Assembly: GCF_009707545.1 (NCBI RefSeq)
Contig: NZ_WLYK01000001.1
Coordinates: 806,001 to 870,000 of the forward strand
Direction of reading: 5' to 3'
Source: Nakamurella alba
GTDB lineage: Bacteria; Actinomycetota; Actinomycetes; Mycobacteriales; Nakamurellaceae
Length of the DNA stretch: 64,000 nt
Positions 32,062-40,938 of this stretch are shown in pieces; positions within the stretch are counted from its first letter, which is position 1; each line of letters begins with the position of its first letter. The translations under genes and the position numbers were made by a program. The notes under the pieces were generated by a model. The model had not been told where the DNA came from and made no database searches. It saw only the letters and a list, made by a program, of their open reading frames with translations.

Positions 32062-33195
32062 ATGGCGGCAACGGTGCGGTTTCTGCACACCGCCGACTGG
32101 CAGCTGGGGATGACCAGGTACTTCCTGGCCGGCGAGGCGCAGGCCCGGTACACCGCGGCCCGGATCGAGGGCATCGTCCGGATCGGCGAGGTGGCCCGCG
32201 CGCACGACTGCGCTTTCGTCCTGGTCTGCGGGGACGTCTTCGAGACCAACGCCGTGCCACCGCAGGTGGTGCGGCGGGCGCTGGCCGCGATGGAGCAGAT
32301 CGGCCTGCCGGTGCTGCTGCTGCCCGGTAACCACGACCCGCTGGACGCCTCCTCCGTGTACTCCTCGCGCGAGTTCCTGTCGGCGCGGCCGGCCAACGTC
32401 ACCGTCCTCTCCGCGGGAAGCCACCCGGTGTCCGCGGGGGTCGAGGTGGTCGCCGCGCCGTGGGCGAACAAGCGGCCGACAGAGGACCTGGTGGCCCGGG
32501 CGGTCGCGGAGCTGCCGGCGGACGGCACCCTCCGGGTGGTGGCCGGCCACGGCGCCCTGGACGTGCTGTCGCAGGACCGACAGGACGTCCGGCACATCGC
32601 CCTCGCGGGCGTGGAGGCGGCGCTCGCCGACGGCCGGATCCACTACCTGGGACTGGGTGACCGGCACTCGCTGACCGACGTCGGCGCCACCGGCCGGGTG
32701 CGGTATCCCGGCACCCACGAGGTGACCGCCTTCGACGAGACCGCGCCAGGGCAGGTGCTCGTCGTCGACCTGTCCGCGGAGCGGGTGCAGGCCACCGCGG
32801 TCCGGGTGGGCGAGTGGACCTTCACCGAGATCGACGCCGTCCTGCACGGGGCCGCCGACGTCGACGCACTGGATGCACGGCTGGCCGCCCTGCCCGACAA
32901 GGAGCGCACCGTCGTGCGGCTGGCGCCGTCCGGGGCGCTCACCGTCGCCGAGCGCGCCCGTCTCGATGACCTGCTGGCCGCCCGAGGTGACCTGTTCGCC
33001 TCGCTCCGGCTCCGCGAGGACGCCGCCGTGCACGTGCTGCTCGACGACGGCGACCTGGAGGCGCTCGGTGTCGGTGGCTACGCGCGGTCGGCCGCCGAGG
33101 AGCTGGCGGAGCTGGCGGCCGGTGACGGTCCGGACGCCGCGACCGCCGGTGCGGCGCTGACCCTGCTGCACCGGCTGACCGGAGCCGGCCGATGA
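32062..33195 (+). CDS. SbcD/YhaO-like metallophosphoesterase exonuclease
   Basis: 377-residue calcineurin-fold nuclease subunit. Metal ligands appear in order: HTADWQLG (residue about 9), CGDVFETN (about 57), PGNHDP (about 90), GHGALD (about 158) and LGDRHS (about 198). GGTGGAGAA precedes the ATG. It overlaps the downstream SMC-like ATPase by ATGA, the usual arrangement of Mre11/Rad50 or SbcD/SbcC pairs. The pair is expected to process DNA ends and hairpins; this branch is divergent from canonical SbcD. Confidence 0.9.
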   Translation: MAATVRFLHTADWQLGMTRYFLAGEAQARYTAARIEGIVRIGEVARAHDCAFVLVCGDVFETNAVPPQVVRRALAAMEQIGLPVLLLPGNHDPLDASSVYSSREFLSARPANVTVLSAGSHPVSAGVEVVAAPWANKRPTEDLVARAVAELPADGTLRVVAGHGALDVLSQDRQDVRHIALAGVEAALADGRIHYLGLGDRHSLTDVGATGRVRYPGTHEVTAFDETAPGQVLVVDLSAERVQATAVRVGEWTFTEIDAVLHGAADVDALDARLAALPDKERTVVRLAPSGALTVAERARLDDLLAARGDLFASLRLREDAAVHVLLDDGDLEALGVGGYARSAAEELAELAAGDGPDAATAGAALTLLHRLTGAGR

Positions 33196-36074
33196 GACTG
33201 CACCGATTGGTCCTGGACGACTACCGCGGTATCAACCACCGCGAGATCACCTTCCCCGCCTCGGGTGTGGTGATCGTCGAGGGCGCGAACGAAGTCGGCA
33301 AGACCAGCATGATCGAGGCGCTGGACCTGTTGCTGGAGGAGCGCGACTCCTCGGCGAAGCAGTCGGTCAAGGCGGTCCGCCCGGCCGGGCGGGACGTCGG
33401 ATCCTCGGTGGAGGCCGAGATCTCCGTCGGCGAGCACCGTTTCGTCTACCGCAAGCGGTGGAACCGCGGTGCCTCGACGGACCTGCGGATCCTGCAGCCG
33501 GCCAAGGCCCACTGGACCGGTCGGGAGGCGCACGACAAGGTCCGGGCGATCCTGGCCGAGCACCTGGACGACCGGCTGTTCAAGGCGCAGCGCGTGCTGC
33601 AGACCGCCCCGCTGGAGCAGGGCGAGTGGTCGGGGTCGACCGCGTTGGCCACCGCCCTGGACCGGGCGGCCGGGGCCACCGCCGACGATCCGGACGAGAC
33701 GCTGCCGGCGGCGGTCGAGGCCGAGTACCGGCGTCATTTCACCGCAGGCGGGCGGCCGACCGGGGAGTACCGGGATCTGCTGCGGCGGGTCGACGAGTGC
33801 CGCGCCGAGGTCAGCGCGGCGGCGGCCGAGCTGGGCGAGATCGCCGTCCGGGTCGGCGATCACGACCGGATCGAGGGCGAGCTGGCCGGGCTCGTGTCCG
33901 AACTCCGGGATCGGTCGGAGACGCTGGCGGGCGACGAGCAGCGGCTGGCGGCCGCCCGCGCCCTGGTGGCACAGCTCGCCGCGGCGACGGACAGCGCCGG
34001 CGAGGCCGAGCGGTTCCGGGATCGGGCCTCGGCCGACCGCAGGGCCCGCGAGGAGATCGTGCGCCGGGTCGACGACCGCACGGCCGCGGTGATCCGGCTC
34101 GCCGACCGGGTCGCGGCCTCGGATGCCGCCGCCGCGACCGCTGCCACCGCGCTGGAGCGGGCCGGGATCACCCTGGCGGCGATCGGGACGGACGTGCAGA
34201 CCGCCGCAGCACGCGCCGAGAGTGCGCTCGCCCGTGCCGATCTCGCGCAGGACCGGGCCGACCTGTTGGCGGTCACCGACACCCTGGACGCCGTCGCGGT
34301 GTGCGAGCGGGACATCGCCGCTGCCGGTGCCGCGCTCGCGGCCCACCCGGTCGACGACCGGCACCTGCGAGCGGTGGAGGGAGCGGCGAACGCCCTCTCC
34401 GTCGCGACGGACGTCCTGCAGACCTCGGTCACCCGGCTGACGGTCGCCCGGCCCGACGGCGGTCCGCTGCTGATGGACAGGCTGCCGGTCACCGCCGACG
34501 GGGCGCTCACCCTGGGCGACGGCACCGAGATCCGATGGGAGGCGCCCGCGCAGGCGGGAGAGCTGGCCCGCACCCTGGAGGCCGCCGAACAGCAGTGGCA
34601 GGAGGCGCTGACCGCCTGTGGCGCCACCGATCTCGCCGACGCCCGGCGACGGGGCGAGATCCACCGTGCCGCCGTCGCCGACCAGGCCGCGGCGCAGCGG
34701 GCGCTGCGGGACCTCACCGGCAGCTCCGGTCCCGACGAGCTGCGGGCCCGGGCTGCGCTCCTGCGGGGACGGATCGGGGCCGGGCCGCCGCCCGGTGGTC
34801 CTGACGACCCGGATCTCGCCCGTGCGGCATCCCGGGAGGCCCGGGCCGAGCACGCCGCTCTGCAGGAGCAGGAGCGACAGGCGGCGTCAGCGCTGCACCG
34901 GGCCGAGCGGGAGAGCGCTGCCGTGGACAAGGAACGTGCCGTCCACCGGGCCCAGCAGCAGACCGCGCACGTGGAGCTGGAGTCGGCCCGCGAGCAGCTG
35001 GCGCTGGCCCGGGCCGACCAGCCGGACTCGGTGTTGGACACCGCCCTGCTCCGGGCCTCCGAGCGGGCAGACAGTTGCGCCGACGCGGTCCGGACGATCC
35101 GGGAAGCGCTCGGCAGCACCGACGTCGCCGTGCTCGACCGCACCGTGGCGCACGGCCGGGCCCGGGTGGCCGACCTGCAGCGGCGGTCCGAGGCTGCTGC
35201 CGGTGATCTGCGAACGATCGCCGCCGAGCTCGCGGTGATCGGTGGCCAGGGCCGGCAGGAGCGCTACGACCGGGCGATGACCGATCTGGCCGCCGCCGAG
35301 GCGGAGGCCGGGGCCCGCACCTCGCGTGCCGGTGCGGCGCAGCTGTTGCGGGACACCCTGCTGCGGCATCGCGAGGACTCCCGGGCACGGTACGTCGCGC
35401 CGTTCCGGGCGGAGCTGCGCCGCCTCGGGAAGTTGCTCTACGGAGCGGATTTCGATGTGGAGGTGGATCCCGGGCTGGTGGTCACCACCCGCACGCTGGA
35501 CGGGGTCACGCTGCCGTTCGGCGCGTTGTCCTCCGGCGCCAAGGAGCAGCTGGCGGTGCTCATCCGGCTGGCCTGCGCCGGCCTGGTCGGGGGCGAGCAT
35601 GGCACCCCGGTGCTGGTGGACGACGCCCTCGGGTTCTCCGACCCGGAGCGGCTGGGACGGATCGGCGAGGTGCTCACCGCCGTCGGCGGCGACAGCCAGA
35701 TCGTGCTGATGACCTGCACCCCCGACCGCTACCGGTCGGTGCGCGGGGCGACGGTGCTGCGGTTGCGGGCCGACGGGAGCACGCACAAGGTGCGGCGGCG
35801 TGCGGTGGAGTCGGTCGGTGCGGTGGAGTCCGGGCAGGCCGTGCAGGAGCAGGCCGTGCAGGAGCAGGCCGTGCAGGAGCAGTCCGAGGAGGAGACGGCC
35901 GGGCAGGAGCCCGCATCCCTGCCGGAACTCGCACCCGAGCCGGAGCAACCTGTGGCCGCGGAGCCGCACCGGCGGCGGCCGCGCGCGCGGGGCGCGACCG
36001 AGGAGTTGTCGCTGTTCGACGAGCTGCTGCACCCGGTGCTGCCGGAGCACGCCCGGTCGGCGCGCGGGGCCTGA
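33192..36074 (+). CDS. SbcC/YhaN-like AAA ATPase
   Basis: 960-residue SMC-like ATPase. Walker A is EGANEVGKTS near residue 32; two long alanine/arginine/glutamate-rich coiled coils follow; the ABC signature LSSGAKEQLAVLI (about 777-790) and Walker B VLVDDALGF (about 811) close the head. The C-terminus has a 100-residue tail with three AVQEQ repeats (35838-35882, 15-base units) and proline-rich sequence, an unusual addition. A CxxC hook is not obvious in the coil. Acts with the upstream nuclease on DNA ends. Confidence 0.9.
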   Translation: MRLHRLVLDDYRGINHREITFPASGVVIVEGANEVGKTSMIEALDLLLEERDSSAKQSVKAVRPAGRDVGSSVEAEISVGEHRFVYRKRWNRGASTDLRILQPAKAHWTGREAHDKVRAILAEHLDDRLFKAQRVLQTAPLEQGEWSGSTALATALDRAAGATADDPDETLPAAVEAEYRRHFTAGGRPTGEYRDLLRRVDECRAEVSAAAAELGEIAVRVGDHDRIEGELAGLVSELRDRSETLAGDEQRLAAARALVAQLAAATDSAGEAERFRDRASADRRAREEIVRRVDDRTAAVIRLADRVAASDAAAATAATALERAGITLAAIGTDVQTAAARAESALARADLAQDRADLLAVTDTLDAVAVCERDIAAAGAALAAHPVDDRHLRAVEGAANALSVATDVLQTSVTRLTVARPDGGPLLMDRLPVTADGALTLGDGTEIRWEAPAQAGELARTLEAAEQQWQEALTACGATDLADARRRGEIHRAAVADQAAAQRALRDLTGSSGPDELRARAALLRGRIGAGPPPGGPDDPDLARAASREARAEHAALQEQERQAASALHRAERESAAVDKERAVHRAQQQTAHVELESAREQLALARADQPDSVLDTALLRASERADSCADAVRTIREALGSTDVAVLDRTVAHGRARVADLQRRSEAAAGDLRTIAAELAVIGGQGRQERYDRAMTDLAAAEAEAGARTSRAGAAQLLRDTLLRHREDSRARYVAPFRAELRRLGKLLYGADFDVEVDPGLVVTTRTLDGVTLPFGALSSGAKEQLAVLIRLACAGLVGGEHGTPVLVDDALGFSDPERLGRIGEVLTAVGGDSQIVLMTCTPDRYRSVRGATVLRLRADGSTHKVRRRAVESVGAVESGQAVQEQAVQEQAVQEQSEEETAGQEPASLPELAPEPEQPVAAEPHRRRPRARGATEELSLFDELLHPVLPEHARSARGA

Positions 36075-36164
36075 GCCCGCGCGCCCGCCGCCCCGGGCCA
36101 GCGCCTACCCTGAGGGTTGCGCCGGCGCCTGCCGGCGGAGTCCGGTCGAAGGAGAGTCGAAGGC

Positions 36165-37445
36165 GTGACTGCCGCGGAGCTGACCACCGAGGAGATCGTC
36201 GTGCTGCGGGACGCGGCCCGGCGCGACTACGACGACCTGGTCGCCAAGAAGCTCTCGCTCGACCTCACCCGCGGGAAGCCGTCGTCGGCCCAGCTCGACC
36301 TGTCCGAGCCGATGCTCGACATCCTGCAGGGCGACCACACCGCCGCCGACGGCACGGATCTGCGCAACTACGGCGGCCCGGCCGGACTGCCGGAGCTGCG
36401 GGACATCTTCGGCCCGCTGTTCCAGGTGCCGTCCGCCCAGCTGCTCGCCGCCGGCAACTCCAGTCTGGAGCTGATGCACGACACCATCGTCCAGGCCCTG
36501 CTCGGCGTCATGCCCGGCGCCGAGCGGCGGTGGGCGGACGAGGAGCGTCTGGTCTTCCTCTGCCCGGTGCCCGGCTACGACCGCCACTTCTCGATCTGCG
36601 AGCGGTTCGGCATCGAGATGGTCCCGGTCGCGATGACCCCGGACGGCCCGGACATGGACGAGGTCGAGCGGCTGGTGGCCGCCGACCCCGCGGTCAAGGG
36701 CATCTGGTGCGTGCCGAAGTACAGCAACCCGGACGGCACCGTCTACAGCGACGAGACCGTCGCCCGGCTGGCCGCGATGCCCACGGCCGCCCCCGACTTC
36801 CGCATCTTCTGGGACAACGCCTACGCCGTGCACCATCTCACCGAGGAACGGCCGGAGATCGCGGACATCCTGACGAGGTGCTCCGAGAGCGGCCACCCGG
36901 ACCGGGTGTTCGTCTTCGGCTCCACCTCGAAGGTGACCATGGCCGGCGGCGGAGTCGCGTTCTTCGGCAGCTCCCCGGCCAACGTGGCCTGGTTCGCCGC
37001 GGCGAGCGCGAAGCGCACCATCGGCCCGGACAAGCTGAACCAGTTGCGCCACGTGAAGTTCCTGAAGGACGGTGCCGGCGTCGAGGCGCACATGCGCGCG
37101 CACGCCGAGATCGTCTGGCCGAAGTTCGAGGCGGTCGACAAGGCCCTCACCGAGCAGCTCGAGGGCAGCGACCTGGCCTCCTGGGCGCTGCCGAAGGGCG
37201 GCTACTTCGTTGCGCTGCAGGTGCTCCCGGGCACGGCGTCGGAGGTGGTCCGGCTGGCGAAGGAGGCCGGCATCGCGCTGACCCCGGCCGGTGCCACCCA
37301 CCCCTACGGCAAGGATCCCGAGGACAGCTGGATCCGGCTCGCGCCGACCGTTCCGGTGCTCGCCGACGTTGCCACCGCCATGGCCGGCGTCGCCACCTGC
37401 GTGCGGCTCGCCGGGTTCGACAAGCTGCTCGCCGACCGGGCCTGA
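36165..37445 (+). CDS. Class I aminotransferase, PF12897-type (aspartate aminotransferase-like)
   Basis: 426-residue PLP enzyme of the actinobacterial subgroup Ic aspartate/alanine-type aminotransferases. Markers: LDLTRGKPSSAQLDLSEP at the N-terminus, YGGPAGLPELR, WDNAYAVHHL near residue 215 for the cofactor, and the Schiff-base lysine in GSTSKVTMAGGGVAFF near residue 250. GTG 36165 is preceded by GAAGGAG; a TACCCT -10-like box lies at 36106-36111. Substrates are probably aspartate or alanine with 2-oxoglutarate; the precise pair is inferred from the family. Confidence 0.9.
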   Translation: MTAAELTTEEIVVLRDAARRDYDDLVAKKLSLDLTRGKPSSAQLDLSEPMLDILQGDHTAADGTDLRNYGGPAGLPELRDIFGPLFQVPSAQLLAAGNSSLELMHDTIVQALLGVMPGAERRWADEERLVFLCPVPGYDRHFSICERFGIEMVPVAMTPDGPDMDEVERLVAADPAVKGIWCVPKYSNPDGTVYSDETVARLAAMPTAAPDFRIFWDNAYAVHHLTEERPEIADILTRCSESGHPDRVFVFGSTSKVTMAGGGVAFFGSSPANVAWFAAASAKRTIGPDKLNQLRHVKFLKDGAGVEAHMRAHAEIVWPKFEAVDKALTEQLEGSDLASWALPKGGYFVALQVLPGTASEVVRLAKEAGIALTPAGATHPYGKDPEDSWIRLAPTVPVLADVATAMAGVATCVRLAGFDKLLADRA

Positions 37446-37452
37446 GACCGGG

Positions 37453-37476
37453 CCCGGCTGCCGGCCGGCAGCCGGG
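37453..37476. terminator. Bidirectional hairpin terminator between convergent genes
   Basis: CCCGGCTGCCGG and CCGGCAGCCGGG form a perfect 24-base palindrome in the 33-base gap between the convergent aminotransferase and encapsulin genes. No U-tract follows, as is common for actinobacterial terminators. It can serve both strands. Confidence 0.6.
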
Positions 37477-37478
37477 GC

Positions 37479-38273
37479 TCAGGTCAGCGCGACGATCGCC
37501 TCCGAGGTGTAGGCCAGGAAGGTCAGCGACTCCTGGAAGTACAGCTGCACGCTGGTCGCGTCGTGGGACAGGTAGCCGATGGACAGCTCCTGGCCCAGGT
37601 GCAGCTCGAAGTCGCCGCCCCGGGTGGACAGCACGAATCCGCCGACGATGGCCGGGGCCCAGATGATCTCGCCGTCGAACAGCCGCGACAGGTGCTCCCG
37701 GATCGGGTAGCCGTGGTCGACGGTCTCGTTGACCGCCGTGTAGGCGTCGGCCGAGAGCACCAGCGCGTACGGCCCGTTCACCCCGGCCAGCCGCAGGCTG
37801 GTCAGCGCCTGCGACACCACATCCGGGTAGGCGCGCGGATCCTCGGGCAGGGCGAGCGACGGGTTGGACGTGGTGGCCCGCAGCCCGGTGATGCCGGCCG
37901 CCGCGTAGCCCTCGAAGACCGCACGGTCCTCGGCCCAGGCGATCTGCTTCGCCGCGTCCTTCACCGGTTGCCAGTCCGAGTCCTTGGAACCCCGCTCCAC
38001 GTCGTCGATCTGCTGCCGGTCGACGGTGAACGGGACGCGCAGCTCCACCAGCGGCGCGGCGCGGCGCTGCCGGGCGATCACGCCGTCGGCCGGCGGCTGC
38101 AGATCGGTGAGGTGACCGGTGCCGACCGCGGCCAGCCCGGTGCCGGCCGGTCCGGCCAGGTCCACCACCCGGCGCCCGGCCAGGTGCCGGGTGAAGGTGC
38201 GGGTGGCCTCCTCCTCGATCTCCGCCCACGCGGCGTCGGAGATCGGGGCGAGTTCGCGGTGCAGGTTGTTCAT
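37479..38273 (-). CDS. Encapsulin shell protein (family 1, linocin/CFP29-like)
   Basis: 264-residue HK97-fold protein that self-assembles into an icosahedral protein nanocompartment. The start MNNLHRELAPISDAAWAEIEEEATRTF is characteristic of family 1 encapsulins, including the N-terminal helix that forms the cargo-binding site; later RQRRAAPLVELRVPF and GYLSHDATSVQLYFQESLTF match the P- and A-domains. The ATG overlaps the DyP peroxidase stop by ATGA. The upstream peroxidase carries a targeting tail, so it is the expected cargo. Length is standard. Confidence 0.95.
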   Translation of the reverse strand: MNNLHRELAPISDAAWAEIEEEATRTFTRHLAGRRVVDLAGPAGTGLAAVGTGHLTDLQPPADGVIARQRRAAPLVELRVPFTVDRQQIDDVERGSKDSDWQPVKDAAKQIAWAEDRAVFEGYAAAGITGLRATTSNPSLALPEDPRAYPDVVSQALTSLRLAGVNGPYALVLSADAYTAVNETVDHGYPIREHLSRLFDGEIIWAPAIVGGFVLSTRGGDFELHLGQELSIGYLSHDATSVQLYFQESLTFLAYTSEAIVALT

Positions 38274-39292
38274 CGCGGGATTCCTTTCAGGCTACCGATC
38301 TTCAGGCTTCCGTCGCCGGTGCTGTCGGCATCGGTGCCGGCAGGGGGCGGGGCGGCAGGGGGTGCCCCGGGAGGACCTGGTGGGTCGTCGAGGAAGTCGA
38401 GCGACGGGACGAAGAACAACCCGCCGGTGACCGCGGTGGAGAAGTCGAGGATCCGGTCGGTCCGGCCGGGCGGGTCGCCGACGAACATTCGCTCCAGCAT
38501 CAGCTCGGTGATTGACGGGTCCGCCGCGTACCCGATGAAATAGGTGCCGAACTCGCGCGTGCCGACGGTGCCGAACGGCATGTTGTCCCGGACGATCTGC
38601 CGCTCCTCGCCGTCGGCGTCGACGATCGTGTTGACCGCGACGTGCGAATCGGGTGCCTTGTCGGCGATCTCGATGTCGGCGAGCTTGGTCCGGCCGATCA
38701 CCCGCTCCTGGGCCTCCACCGGGAGAGCGTTCCAGGCGTCCAGGTCGTGCAGGTACTTCTGCACGATGACGTACGACGACTCCGGGTGGACCGGATCGTC
38801 GGCCGGGGTCAGCGCGGCGGCGAGAGCGTCGGCGTCCTCCGGGTTCTCGGTGCCGTCGACGAACCCCATCAGGTCCCGCATCTCGAAGTACTTGAAGCCG
38901 TGCACCTCGTCGACGACGGTGGCGGCACCGGCCAGCCGCGCGGTCAACTGGGTGGCCAGCTCGAAGCAGAGGTCCGGTGCCCCGGCGCGGATGTGGAAGA
39001 GCAGGTCCCCGGGGGTCGACGGGGCCAGGTGGCGCGGCCCGGCCAGCTCCCGGAACGGGTGCAGCCCGGGTGGCGGGGGAGCGTCGAACAGTCGTGTCCA
39101 GGCGTCGGCGCCGATACCGACGACGCACTTGAGCCCGCCGTCCGGAACCCGGAAGCCGACCGCGCGCTGCAGGGCCGGGACGTCGGGCAGCAGGTCACGG
39201 ACCGCGTCCTCGCCGCCCTCGTCGATGGTCAGCACCAGGAAGATCGCCGCGCGGGTGAGCGGGCTCAGCACCGGCTGCGGGGTCACCGGCAC
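38270..39292 (-). CDS. Encapsulated Dyp-type heme peroxidase
   Basis: 340-residue DyP peroxidase. The GFxDGT signature is present as MGFVDGTENPE (about residue 138); DSHVAVN (about 212) contains the proximal heme histidine, and IVRDNMPFG the distal arginine. After a proline/alanine linker the C-terminus ends DGSLKIGSLKGIPR, which matches the SLxIGSLKG-type encapsulin cargo-loading peptide. Start GTG 39292 (or 39286) gives the standard N-terminus; the frame upstream is not DyP-like. It lies 16 bases after the DUF2630 gene. Role: peroxidase held inside the shell, probably for oxidative stress or dye-like/phenolic substrates. Confidence 0.95.
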   Translation of the reverse strand: MPVTPQPVLSPLTRAAIFLVLTIDEGGEDAVRDLLPDVPALQRAVGFRVPDGGLKCVVGIGADAWTRLFDAPPPPGLHPFRELAGPRHLAPSTPGDLLFHIRAGAPDLCFELATQLTARLAGAATVVDEVHGFKYFEMRDLMGFVDGTENPEDADALAAALTPADDPVHPESSYVIVQKYLHDLDAWNALPVEAQERVIGRTKLADIEIADKAPDSHVAVNTIVDADGEERQIVRDNMPFGTVGTREFGTYFIGYAADPSITELMLERMFVGDPPGRTDRILDFSTAVTGGLFFVPSLDFLDDPPGPPGAPPAAPPPAGTDADSTGDGSLKIGSLKGIPR

Positions 39293-39308
39293 ATCGCTGC
39301 GGTGCGGG

Positions 39309-39554
39309 TCACTGCTGGTAGCCCTCGACGACTCCCTCGGGGCGCACCTCGGCGCCGTCGGCGTCCTCGCCGAACTCGCGGCGGGCTCGACGCTGCCGCA
39401 GCAGGTCCCAGCACTGATCCAGGGTCTGCTCGATGCGCTGCAGCTCCTGGTGGTCGGCCTCCCGGTCGGCGTCCGGCCGGCCCTCGTCGGCGCGCACGGA
39501 GCGCTCCTGTGCCACCAGGTCGTGGATGCGCTGCAGGATCTCCCGATCGTCCAT
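39309..39554 (-). CDS. DUF2630 small coiled-coil protein
   Basis: 81-residue acidic protein with a long amphipathic helix, matching DUF2630 (MDDREILQRIHDLVAQER at the N-terminus, a central HQELQRIEQTLDQCWDLLRQRR). It has no cargo-loading tail. GGAAGGA precedes the ATG and a TACGCT -10-like box lies at 39602-39597. It heads the operon DUF2630-DyP-encapsulin. Function unknown; a regulatory or assembly role is possible but not shown. Confidence 0.82.
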   Translation of the reverse strand: MDDREILQRIHDLVAQERSVRADEGRPDADREADHQELQRIEQTLDQCWDLLRQRRARREFGEDADGAEVRPEGVVEGYQQ

Positions 39555-39638
39555 CGGACACGTCCTTCCCGGCCGCGGCGGCGGCACTCGCCCGGAAGCG
39601 TATCCGGTTGGCCCCGCGCCACGCGGGTACGGATCGAT

Positions 39639-39658
39639 CGGGCCCGCCCACGGGCCCG
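39639..39658 (+). promoter_or_regulatory. Strong GC hairpin in the oxidoreductase leader
   Basis: CGGGCCCG, a four-base CCCA loop and CGGGCCCG give an eight-base perfect stem in the divergent gap between DUF2630 and the flavoprotein, 35 bases before the flavoprotein ATG. It could be a factor site or an attenuator. Which strand it serves cannot be told. Confidence 0.35.
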
Positions 39659-39692
39659 GGATCAGCGGCAGGACAGGTGCAGGAGGACGACG

Positions 39693-40904
39693 ATGACCGG
39701 ACCTGTGGTGGTGATCGGTGGCGGGCTGGCCGGTGCGAAGACGGTGGAGGCGCTGCGGGACAAGGGCTTCGACGGCAGCCTGACCCTGGTGTGCGCGGAG
39801 GACGTGCTGCCCTACGAGCGGCCGCCGCTGTCCAAGGACTACCTGCTGGGCAAGGCCGGCCTGCTCGACTCCACCGTGCACGACGAGCAGTGGTACGCCG
39901 ACCGCCGGGTGGACGTCCGGCTCGGGGTGTCCGCGGTCGCGCTCGATCCGGCGCAGCGGGTGGTGACGCTGTCCGACGGGACGTCGCTGGACTACTCGTC
40001 CTGTGTGCTGGCGACGGGGTCGGAGCCGGTCGGGCTGGACGACCTCCCGCCCGGGGTGGCCGTGGCACTGCGGACCGCGGCGGACGCGGAGGCGCTGAAG
40101 GCCCAGCTGGCGGAGGGCGGCCGGTGGGTGATCGCCGGCGGTGGCTGGATCGGGCTCGAGGTCGCGGCCGCGGCGCGCGCGGCGGGCTGCGAGGTGACGG
40201 TGGTGCTGTCGTCCGCCCGGCCGCTGCAGTCGGCGATCGGGCCGGTCGCGGCCGAGGTGTTCCTGGAGCTGCACCTGGCGCACGGGGTGCGGTTCCGGCC
40301 GGAGCACCGGGTCACCGATGCGGTGGTGACGGACGGCAGGCTGCGCGCGGTGCTGCTGGAGGACGGTGAGGAACTCCCGGCCGACCGGCTGCTGGTCGCG
40401 GTGGGAGCCCGGCCCCGGCTGGACCTGGCGGTCGCCGCCGGACTGGAGGTCGGGGACGGCGTCCGGGTCGGACCCGACCTGCGGACGTCCGACCCGCACA
40501 TCTGGGCGGTCGGCGACATCGCGGAGGTGAACCACCCGGTGCTCGGCCGGCCGGTCCGGGTGGAGCACTGGGCATGGGCGCTGCACCAGCCTGCGGTCGC
40601 AGCGGCCTCGATCCTCGGGCAGGACGCCGCTTTCGACGACCTGCCGTACTTCTTCTCCGACCAGTACGACCTGGGCATGGAGTTCCTCGGGGACCCGCAC
40701 CCGGACGACCGGCTGGTGCTGCGCGGGGACCGGGACGGTCGCGAGTTCGTCGGATTCCTCTGCGGGGCCGACGATGTCGTCCATGCGGTGATCGCGGTCA
40801 ACGTATGGGACGTGCCGGACGCGGTGCGGGACCTGATCATCGACGGCCGGCCGGTGGATCCGGCACGGCTCGCCGACGAACAGGTCCCGCTCGCAGAGCT
40901 CTGA
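39693..40904 (+). CDS. Ferredoxin/rubredoxin reductase-type FAD-dependent oxidoreductase
   Basis: 403-residue two-dinucleotide-fold flavoprotein that passes electrons from NAD(P)H to a ferredoxin or P450 partner. The FAD loop is VIGGGLAGAKTVEAL at the N-terminus, YERPPLSKDYLLG is the family-specific loop, VIAGGGWIGLEVAAAAR (about 146-162) binds NADH and IWAVGDIAEV (about 270) the flavin. AGGAGGA lies six bases before the ATG. No ferredoxin or P450 gene is adjacent. The C-terminal domain is the usual reductase_C type. Confidence 0.93.
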   Translation: MTGPVVVIGGGLAGAKTVEALRDKGFDGSLTLVCAEDVLPYERPPLSKDYLLGKAGLLDSTVHDEQWYADRRVDVRLGVSAVALDPAQRVVTLSDGTSLDYSSCVLATGSEPVGLDDLPPGVAVALRTAADAEALKAQLAEGGRWVIAGGGWIGLEVAAAARAAGCEVTVVLSSARPLQSAIGPVAAEVFLELHLAHGVRFRPEHRVTDAVVTDGRLRAVLLEDGEELPADRLLVAVGARPRLDLAVAAGLEVGDGVRVGPDLRTSDPHIWAVGDIAEVNHPVLGRPVRVEHWAWALHQPAVAAASILGQDAAFDDLPYFFSDQYDLGMEFLGDPHPDDRLVLRGDRDGREFVGFLCGADDVVHAVIAVNVWDVPDAVRDLIIDGRPVDPARLADEQVPLAEL

Positions 40905-40910
40905 ACTGCG

Positions 40911-40933
40911 GAGCTGTGAAACCGGCGCAGCTC
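40911..40933. terminator. Hairpin between convergent genes
   Basis: GAGCTG at 40911-40916 and CAGCTC at 40928-40933 form a six-base stem in the 34-base convergent gap between the oxidoreductase and the lipoprotein. No U-tract; weak evidence. Confidence 0.3.
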
Positions 40934-40938
40934 TGAGC

